Positions 56,253 to 64,000 of a stretch of DNA of 64,000 bases are shown here, in pieces. The DNA comes from Sphaerolaimus hirsutus. Taxonomy: Eukaryota; Nematoda; Chromadorea; Monhysterida; Sphaerolaimidae. A model generated the notes under the pieces. It made no database searches. It worked only from the letters and a program-made list of their open reading frames with translations, and was not told the origin of the DNA. The stretch spans positions 12,727,855 through 12,791,854 of the forward strand of contig OZ038455.1 in NCBI GenBank assembly GCA_964036195.1. Direction: 5' to 3'. The translations under genes were made by a program, and so were the position numbers. Each line of letters opens with the position of its first letter. Positions within the stretch are counted from its first letter, which is position 1.

Positions 56253-57108
56253 TTTTTGATATTTTTGGCTTTTGCTGGTTGGCGAGCTTTTATCGCCTGG
56301 TCATTGATCAAACACATAAAAGGTGATAAAGTGATTGATATTTGAAAATCTCGGTGACCAGCACCTCGCGCCGGAATTAGCGTTTACCAGCTAATTTTAC
56401 TAAGAAGTATTTTGTACGTATCCTAAACTTGCGTATCACAAAAAAGAAAATTCAAGATGGCGTGTTCACAGTGACTATTCGTAAGACAAAAAAGAAAAGG
56501 CACAATTCTCTAATAACCGGTGAGCCACTTGGCTCGAAATTTACCTCTACGCCGTTGGCGTATCTCTTGAACTTCTTCTGTGCAGGCTCGTCGCCGTTGG
56601 CGTGCGCCTGCTGACTGCCGTTGCCGTTCGGACGTTGCTGTTTCGGGCCGGCGCCGTTCGAGCGTTTCGGTGGTGCCATGATCGGAAATGAGCTAAGTTT
56701 CGATGAAAGAAGTCCGTATGAGTGTGTCTAGTGTGACCGCTCTGTATTTATACTCTGGCGCGTGGCTCCGTATAATCGTTTTTCATTTTTGCGCAGTTCA
56801 GCGGAAGGCGGCTGCCTTTGATCTATGGATTATCTTGATATCGGCGGATGGATCTACGTCGCTTAGCGAGCCGTCTGTTGCAGCATTTTGGATCGTGTGA
56901 GTTGATTGTGGTTAGATTTTTATCGGCTGAGTCGTTTTTGTTACGTTGAGTTTTTTTCGATTATTTTTTGCCTAATCGATGTTAGATTTGGGTTGATAGG
57001 TCAGTACCGGAATTAGTTGGAAGAGTGAGGCTGAATTATTTGAAGCATTCCTTAGAAATGCTTTTTTGGATATGTTGGGTGGGAATTTGATGCGTTGGGC
57101 TCCACTTT
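56253..57108 (-). repeat. Downstream (3') terminal repeat of the Naiad-like element
   Basis: Matches 62936-63791 base for base except one A/G difference (56495 versus 63178) by reading. It starts seven bases after the RT ORF stop. It carries its own copy of the TATA box (56745-56752) and of ORF1 exon 1 (56545-56679), which point out of the element into the MFS intron. Confidence 0.95.
56745..56752 (-). promoter_or_regulatory. TATA box in the downstream terminal repeat
   Basis: TATAAATA on the minus strand, 66 bases upstream of the ATG at 56679, identical to the upstream repeat. If active here it would drive transcription leftward, antisense through the MFS gene. Confidence 0.6.
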
Positions 57109-57114
57109 CCGGTA

Positions 57115-60057
57115 CTACGTGGGTGGGGTAGATGAGTTTATCGATTTCATAATCGAGTGTATCCATTTCATTATATCAACGTGTGAGCACAGGTTGTGTT
57201 TGGTGGTGAGGTGTGGGTAATTTATAATTAATTTTGTGAGTGTAGTGTTCATTGGTTCTATGGGGAATTCCATTTTATGTAGATTTTTCATGAGATCTAA
57301 TATGCGTTTGGAAGCGTCTGACAAGTCGCTGCAGATGTCTAGGTAGCGTTTTGCTTGGGCATACAGGGTGTTGTAGCCTAGCTGTATTTGCACATTGCTC
57401 GAGACATGCGTGTTTTTTACAATGTTGAATTTATAGTCATCTGTTTTATTCCACAGGTTGAATTTCGGGCGGTTGGCAACGATACTGATGTCGAGGTCGA
57501 GGAAATGGACTCTCGACCCGTTTTCAGAGGTGTCTGGTTCCAGGGTTAGTTCTGTGCCATAGATTTCGGTGCACATGGCTCCGAAGTTTTTCTGGTTGAT
57601 GACTAGTATGTCGTCGACGTATCTTTTTGTTCTGTGCAGTGTCCTGGCGTATATATTGTTGCATTTGTTTCCTAGGAATCTGTATTCCATGCCGGCTAGG
57701 GTCAAATTTGCAATATCGCTTGAGGCACTGCCTCCCATTGGTATGCCCAGTGTCTGTTGGTATATTGTGCCGCAGAATTTTATGTAAGTGTTCCCCAGAA
57801 CTGTTTCCAAAAGCTCTGATGTTTTTTGGACAGAAAGAATTTTTCCGGGGTTATTTGTAGTGTTTTGGATTGCTTTGTTTTTGTAAATTCTGAAGCAGTT
57901 GTTGCGGATTACTAGGTCTAACAGAAACTCGATGTGTGTCTTGATGAGGTGGTGGGGGAGTGTTGTGAACATGTTAGCGAAGTCGTAGGTGTGTATTGAA
58001 TGTATTTTGTGTTGTTGTTGCAGACTCATTGCGACTTCAGAGCTATTTTTGCAGAGCCAATATCTGTTAGTGCCGTTTCTTTTTGTGATTATTTTGCAAT
58101 AGGTTTCTACTCTTTGTGACAGATATTGTAGGATTTTGTGTAGATCCCACGCTAGGCTATTGATGTTAGAACTTTTGCTTCCTGCTATGTATCTGAATTT
58201 TATTGGGTTTTTGTGGAATTTCGGCGTTGCATAGATCACCGGGAATGTTTCATTGTATCGATCCATTTCCCCTTTGTATTCTTCAGTTTTTTCTTTGAGG
58301 TATTTGTTTATTTCTGGAGCGACGGTAGATTCTAAGCCTATGTATTTGTATGTTATATTCCCGCTTTTTTCAAAGTCGTGGTTTTTTATGCCGAGCTCTT
58401 TTGCAATCACTTCCACGTAGTATTTCTTGCAAATGAAAGCATATGTGGCAGCTGCCTTGTCTATTGGTGTGATCACGTATTTTTTGTGTAGTGTTGATAG
58501 TGAGAATTTTATTTTTGACATTTCGTATATTTTTCCTACTATTTTTGGGGCATTTTTTACTCTTTTCTCCACTAGCTTGATGGATTTTTCATGCCATTCA
58601 TTTATTTCTGTATCGTTGTTGGTGTGTTTGTTTAGGAGGTGGGTCTTGATTTCTGACAGTGTTTCAATTGATTTATTTATTGTGTTTTGTTTATGTGGGT
58701 TCTTTGGTATCCGGTAGTTTGCTCCAAAACTCAGTATTTCTGCTAGTTCTGTGTCTTTGCATATGTTCAAGTCGCCGGTGATCACATGTCCGTGATGTTT
58801 ATCTGTGAATTTGCTGTTTTGGCAGTCGCAATTAGTTTTTTGTATTTCCATGAACTCCGTGTGGGTCAGTTTTTTCAGCAGCTTGTTATAGTTGAATACT
58901 GTTACGCCAAAAGGTTGATCGTATTTACGTGTTACCATGACGTCATCAAGGCTTTGTTTTATTGTTTGGTCCAGATGTGATGTTGTTTTTTTGCATTTTA
59001 TACTTTTTTGTAGCCCGTTGTGGTTGTCAAGGGGGTTGTCGTGGTGGTATGTGAATATTTTAGGGTTGGCGCTTTTCATCTTTTGTTCGGCATGTTTTTG
59101 TCTTTTTGCTGTTAGCAGTGCCATGTACTTGTTGTACGTATCCCATTCGACCTTTTTATTTTCAAGTTTGGATTTTAATTCGGCTATGGACATTTCCGTG
59201 TGTTTTGTTTTTTGGTGTATGCATTTTTGCATGATGGTGTAGTTGCTGTCAGAGTCCATTGGTTCTAGTGGTTTGTATTGTCTTGTCTTTGTTGTTGTGC
59301 GTTCACTTCGTTTGCCTATTCGCGGTAATGAAAAGTTGAGAAATGGCAGACGGTGTTTTTCACTGTTAAGGTCAATATCGGTGATGTTGCCGATACCTTT
59401 TATGATGCTGTTTCCACCTAGTGGATATGCTGTGGACATGGCATTGATGTAGGTTGCCTCTGTGTCTGTAAATTTTTGTGGTTTGTTTTTTCCGATTTCT
59501 GTTGTGTCAATCTGTTCCAAGATGTCTAGCGTTATCAAATTGGGGTCGCAGTTATGCGCTTTGAAGTGGTTGTAAAAGTATGTTTCGGTAGAATTTTCAC
59601 CCATTAGTGATTTTTTTATCATTCCCATGTGTTGATAAAATCGTGTTTTTACTTTCTGTTTTGTTTCTCCCACGTACTGCATTTGGCAGCTTTGGCAGGT
59701 AAGCATGTATATCACGTTTGTCGTGTTACACCCCAAGTTTTTGTGGTGTACGAAGCGGTTTTTTGTGTTGTTTGAGGTGTAGTAACGGCGTGTGCTGATG
59801 TGTGTGCATGACAGGCATCGTTTTGCCATGCACTTAGTGTGTGTGGCACCTGTGTTTATATCGACGTTTTCGACTAGAAGTTTCGGGTAAGCCGTCAACT
59901 TCCATGCTTGCTCACGGGACCGGGTAGCCCTGAGTAGGGCTGTTGGGTTAATTCCCTGGACTGTAGGCACGTATGTAACATTAGCTGAGCATCTGTGGGC
60001 ATCGGTTCCCCCGGATGCGGTAGCATTGTGCGTGTTACTAATTGTGCGTGAATCCAT
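57115..60057 (-). CDS. Naiad-like Penelope ORF2: GIY-YIG endonuclease plus reverse transcriptase
   Basis: 980 residues from the ATG at 60057; the frame is open a further 20 or so codons upstream without ATG. Residues about 76-84 have a C-x4-C-x2-C zinc motif, then GIY-YIG (VIYMLTC at 115-121, YVGET at 128-132, Arg 139). After a long linker with the conserved CDC...HGHVITGDL stretch comes the Penelope-type RT: YATPKFHKNP (609-618), catalytic YDFANMF (Asp 692), GIPMGGSASSDIAN (771-784) and YVDD (813-816). All RT catalytic residues are present and no stop interrupts the frame. It would copy the element RNA at nicked chromosomal DNA. The stop lies seven bases before the terminal repeat. Confidence 0.93.
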   Translation of the reverse strand: MDSRTISNTHNATASGGTDAHRCSANVTYVPTVQGINPTALLRATRSREQAWKLTAYPKLLVENVDINTGATHTKCMAKRCLSCTHISTRRYYTSNNTKNRFVHHKNLGCNTTNVIYMLTCQSCQMQYVGETKQKVKTRFYQHMGMIKKSLMGENSTETYFYNHFKAHNCDPNLITLDILEQIDTTEIGKNKPQKFTDTEATYINAMSTAYPLGGNSIIKGIGNITDIDLNSEKHRLPFLNFSLPRIGKRSERTTTKTRQYKPLEPMDSDSNYTIMQKCIHQKTKHTEMSIAELKSKLENKKVEWDTYNKYMALLTAKRQKHAEQKMKSANPKIFTYHHDNPLDNHNGLQKSIKCKKTTSHLDQTIKQSLDDVMVTRKYDQPFGVTVFNYNKLLKKLTHTEFMEIQKTNCDCQNSKFTDKHHGHVITGDLNICKDTELAEILSFGANYRIPKNPHKQNTINKSIETLSEIKTHLLNKHTNNDTEINEWHEKSIKLVEKRVKNAPKIVGKIYEMSKIKFSLSTLHKKYVITPIDKAAATYAFICKKYYVEVIAKELGIKNHDFEKSGNITYKYIGLESTVAPEINKYLKEKTEEYKGEMDRYNETFPVIYATPKFHKNPIKFRYIAGSKSSNINSLAWDLHKILQYLSQRVETYCKIITKRNGTNRYWLCKNSSEVAMSLQQQHKIHSIHTYDFANMFTTLPHHLIKTHIEFLLDLVIRNNCFRIYKNKAIQNTTNNPGKILSVQKTSELLETVLGNTYIKFCGTIYQQTLGIPMGGSASSDIANLTLAGMEYRFLGNKCNNIYARTLHRTKRYVDDILVINQKNFGAMCTEIYGTELTLEPDTSENGSRVHFLDLDISIVANRPKFNLWNKTDDYKFNIVKNTHVSSNVQIQLGYNTLYAQAKRYLDICSDLSDASKRILDLMKNLHKMEFPIEPMNTTLTKLIINYPHLTTKHNLCSHVDIMKWIHSIMKSINSSTPPT

Positions 60058-61203
60058 GTTGAGTGTGTGAAAACGAGGTTTCAAGAGGTTGTGTTTTCTG
60101 TTGAAAACTTTTGTGGTATTTTTTAGGTGGCAGCTTTAATTGTATCTTACGATGCCGTAAGATCAAGGTGCCGCTGTTTGAGTTGAGCCCCTGGTCAGTG
60201 GGGATTGGTATCGATGGTCGATTTTGAAGTAAATAAGCCGTGTGAACGTGTGAAATAATGCAAAAAGCACTGCTTTGAGGGCTGGCTTTATCAGGGAACG
60301 AACCCTGGACCATTTGTATTTCGTGGGTTATGGTACATGGTGTCAATCTTATCTGTTCCGATTTTCGTTTGTCGTGACTAACGGCTTTTCCCAGTTTTTG
60401 TGATGTTAGACATGTCGTGTGTAAGACATCTGATTTGTTTATATGGGAAAAAATCAGCTCAGCCATATGTTCAAATCACGTGTGGTCTAAAAACCCCCTG
60501 TTCAGATGAGCTTGACAAAATGTGGTCATCATCGCCGATTGTGATTAGAGGAACACCCCCTACGCAGCTATTGCGTTACCGCCTGCGCCATAGTTCCTAC
60601 AGTGGTTTGGCGTTGGTTTTCGAGATAAGCCCTAGAGAAATTTTCAACGGTTGCTTATGAGTGTATTTTTGGGAAAATTGCACTGAAATTTCACTCTGAA
60701 ATCGTATATGTAAATCTAAGTGAGAAGAGATTTGTCATATAAGTAGAAATTTCGAGGTTGTTTTTTTGAGGATTTCTTGAGCTACCGTGTGTTTTTTGGC
60801 GTGCAGCTGATAACGCCCGAAGTGCGTTGTCGCTTTTTTGTTTATGTTATCTCGTTGCACTGTGTGTGAGGATACACTGTGCATAAATTAGCGGTGATTC
60901 TGGAAGCTATAAGCTGAATTTTTATTTGATGAGACGAGCGGAATTTCGAAATTGTATGTGTAAGGTCAATTTTTGTGTACGGTGTGTTTTATCAAGATGG
61001 AAAGAATTTTTTGAGACAATTGGGTTTTTTTGCGTTTCATGTATTAAATGCCAACGGAAATAGAGAGTTGCTAATAAGTTTAGAAGTGACATGGCGAAAG
61101 TGTGCGTAGGAGGAAAATCGGTACAGTACAATTAGTGGTGTAAAATTAGGATACTGCATGTTTACGCAAGAAAAGAGTGACAAAAATAGATCAGTACAGT
61201 TGA

Positions 61204-63362
61204 TCACTTTTGCTCTTTGTAGTGCCCCGCCCGCGGCGTTTCTGGAGCCGCATTGGCCCGCCGCTTGCTTTTGTTTTGCCCGCGAACCGTTTGCCAGTTG
61301 GAACCGGTGCCGCCGGAAGCGGTGGGGGCGCCGGCGCTTGTAGAGGGGCCAGGGGTGTCTGTACCCGGGGGTTTATGGTTGAGGGGTGGTGCATGGGGGG
61401 TTTGTATCATAACGTGAGACACCTTAAATTTAGCCCAAAATTGAAAAGCAGCGTTCGCCAAGTCACCTGACTGCTGGCTGGCGCCGCTTCTCGGGTCTCG
61501 GGCGTTGACCGTTTGCGGAGGGGGCGCTTGCGGGGGCGTGCACTGCTGGCGTAGCAGCGCCTGTTTCTTTTGCATCGCCTTCGGGTCTTTCTGAGGGAGG
61601 GGATGATCGGGATATTCGATGATAATTCTAACGTCCGGTAAATTGATTATGTCGAGCATTTTTTTGACAAGTACGTCCCTATTGCGACGTACCTTCGCCA
61701 AAGCTCGACCCTCGGTGATCAACGCCTCGTGCTTGATCTCGAAGTCGCCCGCGTAGAGGACTTCGAGGGGTTTCGTGTCTCTCGGAGCCCGGATCGGTGC
61801 GCTACCGATTTTGGGCCCCTTGAGCATGAAATAGCGGTGCGTGTCCGAAGCTAAAGTGGCAAAGAACGCCAGGCTCTTGCAACTAGACTCCTCCTGGAGC
61901 TCAGTCCTGGATTTGTCTTTTTGCAAGTGGATCCTGCCGTTCCCTACACCCTTCAACCTGGACGCATTGGAGAGCAAAAGTTCGGCCGCCGTCCACGTGA
62001 CGAATTTCGTCTGTGCGGGGGGTGTGAGAGCATTGTAAAATGAGAGTTTCTAGCGTAAGTGCAGGATGGGTGGGTTGTTTAGAGGATGTGATTGGGATAG
62101 ATTGAAAAAAAGCGGTTGGAAATGGTACTAGACTTGTGCATGATTTTGACATGCATGTGAACATACAGACACAAAAGGAGTGAGGATGCGGTATGTCATG
62201 TTCATAGAACTTGATTGGGATAGATTGGAAAAAACAGTTGGAAAATGTGATAGATTTGTGCATAAATTTTGACATGCATGTGAGCATGTAGACACAAGAG
62301 AAGTGAGGATGGTGGTGTTCATAGAATTTTTGTAAATTCATAAAACCAAATAACCAGTCCCCAGTGACTCACGACCATGACTCCGCCCCGGAAGTCTACG
62401 GAGTCAAGCTCACGAACACACTGGTGATCGTTGCCCAACCCCATTGCGCCCGCCATCATGTTGCAAACGATTCGTTTCAGGTCGTGGGCGCTGTGCGAGC
62501 GAGGCTCGATGCCGTGGCCCTTCCAGATGACGTTGTACCGGCTGAGCGTGCTGCAGATGTGCTTGATGGCCGCCGCGTTAGTCTCCGGGGTGGGAGCTTC
62601 GGGCTGTGAGGTGGGGGGTAGTAATTTGAGGTGTGTGTAAGAGAAGGTTTGTGCATTTCGGGTGTATGTAGCCTTACTGTTGAGCACTTTACCAAGGGCC
62701 TGATGCTCAACAGGGGTTCCATACTGACATTTTGTCTATAGTTTGCTATTTTCATCAATAAACCCTGACGGCGAATAAAGATGTCTGTAGCGAGTACCTG
62801 ATAGGCATGAATAGATCCTGATGCTACTCATGCTTCTCAGGATTTTTTTGTGTGTACATATTTGTTTATCTGGTGATACTCGCTGTATGTGCATTGCCGA
62901 AATGCACAAGCAATTGCACAGGGACAACGAAATCATTTTTGATATTTTTGGCTTTTGCTGGTTGGCGAGCTTTTATCGCCTGGTCATTGATCAAACACAT
63001 AAAAGGTGATAAAGTGATTGATATTTGAAAATCTCGGTGACCAGCACCTCGCGCCGGAATTAGCGTTTACCAGCTAATTTTACTAAGAAGTATTTTGTAC
63101 GTATCCTAAACTTGCGTATCACAAAAAAGAAAATTCAAGATGGCGTGTTCACAGTGACTATTCGTAAGACAAAAAAGGAAAGGCACAATTCTCTAATAAC
63201 CGGTGAGCCACTTGGCTCGAAATTTACCTCTACGCCGTTGGCGTATCTCTTGAACTTCTTCTGTGCAGGCTCGTCGCCGTTGGCGTGCGCCTGCTGACTG
63301 CCGTTGCCGTTCGGACGTTGCTGTTTCGGGCCGGCGCCGTTCGAGCGTTTCGGTGGTGCCAT
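61204..63362 (-). CDS. Spliced ORF1 of the Naiad-like element, function unknown
   Basis: Three exons on the minus strand: 63228-63362, 62373-62603 and 61204-62010, all joined in phase 0 with clean junctions (GAG|GTAAAT...CACAG|CCC; GTC|GTGAGT...CACAG|ACG), 390 residues. Exon 1 (45 residues) lies in the upstream terminal repeat and is rich in N, G and basic residues (QKKFKRY, a possible nuclear signal). The central part is mixed alpha/beta-like (IKHICSTLSRYNVIWKG; SRLKGVGNGRIHL). The tail is P/T/S-rich, then basic (NKSKRRAN). I recognise no family. A coat-like or RNA-binding role is possible, as for ORF1 of other retroelements, but this is inference. Confidence 0.8.
62090..62327. repeat. Tandem duplication in ORF1 intron 2
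   Basis: Two adjacent units of about 120 bp, each opening GATTGGGATAGATTG and containing TTTTGACATGCATGTGA. They fall wholly in the intron of ORF1 (62011-62372), so they leave the reading frame untouched. Confidence 0.85.
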
Positions 63363-63791
63363 GATCGGAAATGAGCTAAGTTTCGATGAAAGAAGTCCGT
63401 ATGAGTGTGTCTAGTGTGACCGCTCTGTATTTATACTCTGGCGCGTGGCTCCGTATAATCGTTTTTCATTTTTGCGCAGTTCAGCGGAAGGCGGCTGCCT
63501 TTGATCTATGGATTATCTTGATATCGGCGGATGGATCTACGTCGCTTAGCGAGCCGTCTGTTGCAGCATTTTGGATCGTGTGAGTTGATTGTGGTTAGAT
63601 TTTTATCGGCTGAGTCGTTTTTGTTACGTTGAGTTTTTTTCGATTATTTTTTGCCTAATCGATGTTAGATTTGGGTTGATAGGTCAGTACCGGAATTAGT
63701 TGGAAGAGTGAGGCTGAATTATTTGAAGCATTCCTTAGAAATGCTTTTTTGGATATGTTGGGTGGGAATTTGATGCGTTGGGCTCCACTTT
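62936..63791 (-). repeat. Upstream (5') terminal repeat of the Naiad-like element
   Basis: An 856-bp direct copy of 56253-57108. It holds the TATA box, the ATG and first exon of ORF1, and the start of ORF1 intron 1. Direct terminal repeats of this kind (pseudo-LTRs) are known for Penelope-like elements and arise from tandem copies, not by retroviral priming. Confidence 0.95.
63428..63435 (-). promoter_or_regulatory. TATA box of the Naiad-like element
   Basis: TATAAATA on the minus strand inside CCAGAGTATAAATACAGAGC, 66 bases upstream of the ORF1 ATG at 63362. This implies a short 5' leader of about 35-40 nt. An identical copy is in the downstream terminal repeat. Confidence 0.75.
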
Positions 63792-63792
63792 G

Positions 63793-64000
63793 TTACGTTT
63801 TCCTAGCCAAAATACCCGGGTACTAGGGAAAACGTAAAAAAACTTGTGATCGTTCACATGTGCACATGTTCAAATGGGCCTCACCACCTGCAGCCAACAA
63901 TATTATTATGTTTTTGCATAAATGTCACATATATACATACAAACAAAAAAGCGGTATATGAAAATGTGACTGCACGCTTGTACTTACACATGGAATACTG
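63793..64000. other. Right flank of the retroelement
   Basis: The first 50 bases finish the ACGTTTTCC-word repeat that the retroelement entered. Nothing recognisable follows; it should be the rest of the MFS intron. Confidence 0.5.

Larger units (their letters stand above)
56257..63792 (-). mobile_element. Naiad-like Penelope element, apparently intact
   Basis: A minus-strand retroelement of about 7.5 kb is bounded by 856-bp direct repeats and the likely target duplication TTACGTTTT (56248-56256, 63793-63801). 5' to 3' it has a terminal repeat with TATA box and first exon, a three-exon ORF1, a leader of about 1.1 kb, and a long ORF with GIY-YIG followed by a Penelope-type reverse transcriptase ending just before the second terminal repeat. 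The N-terminal GIY-YIG order is that of the published Naiad clade, in contrast to canonical Penelope. The terminal repeats differ at one base that I found, so insertion is recent. It lies antisense in an intron of the MFS gene. Confidence 0.9.

Noticed and set aside
56253-57108. Hammerhead ribozyme in the terminal repeat
   Set aside because: Some Penelope elements carry one, but I could not see a convincing CTGANGA/GAAA core in either strand by eye; a covariance-model search would decide.
57569-59452. Plus-strand ORFs opposite the RT gene
   Set aside because: They are short, overlap each other and mirror the minus-strand coding frame; no domain is recognisable.
60038-60466. A 142-codon minus-strand ORF upstream of the RT ORF
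   Set aside because: It overlaps the RT start in another frame, is of low-complexity composition, and shows no motif; it is probably leader sequence.
56253-63791. Reading the direct terminal repeats as LTRs of an LTR retrotransposon
   Set aside because: There is no gag, protease, integrase or tRNA primer site. The RT has Penelope motifs and a GIY-YIG domain, so the repeats are pseudo-LTRs.
1-64000. tRNA or rRNA genes
   Set aside because: No segment with the B-box and a foldable cloverleaf or with rRNA signature was noticed.

Overview
The window reads as animal nuclear DNA: intron-rich genes with GT-AG junctions, dense miniature transposons and one long Penelope-type retroelement. Acceptors mostly end in a short pyrimidine run plus CAG, and the smallest introns are near 60 nt. 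The gene set (a multi-FLYWCH zinc-finger family, virilizer/VIRMA, a sugar-porter-like MFS protein) fits an invertebrate, perhaps an ecdysozoan, but the species cannot be fixed. C. elegans lacks the METTL3-METTL14 m6A writer, so a VIRMA gene argues against a close relative of it. All exon calls are by eye; the best support is that reading phases close over each whole gene.

Layout of genes. Three tandem plus-strand paralogues (15-8668, 13463-25052, 25752-31499) share one plan: FLYWCH zinc finger(s) split by an intron, a basic/coiled-coil exon, a linker exon, a divergent C-C-H-C zinc module split by an intron, and a terminal module. Next comes a VIRMA orthologue (32230-52473, 32 exons, about 1,777 codons), then the first six exons of a sugar-porter-like MFS gene (53516-56108), which probably continues past the right edge.

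Layout of mobile DNA. Introns and spacers are filled with hAT-like non-autonomous elements: ends TAGGG or CAGGG, 8-bp target duplications that can be read directly, and interiors made of one short, often self-complementary word (GGGATC, GGTCCC, GGTTCC, CGGAAAA, AAACGTTTTTT, GGCGCC). Several are nested up to three deep. Other fold-back families (ends CCACACACTAGTTGACA, TACCGTATTTCCTCGA, GGCAGTCCC, TAACGATGGCAAACC) and one 5'-truncated LINE are also present.

At 56257-63792, antisense in the MFS gene's last visible intron, lies an apparently intact Naiad-like Penelope element with an N-terminal GIY-YIG domain. Its 856-bp direct terminal repeats differ at one site that I could find. Besides the RT/GIY-YIG ORF it carries a second, three-exon ORF of about 390 codons whose TATA box and first exon lie inside the terminal repeat. 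This element and the word-filled hAT elements are the most noteworthy content.
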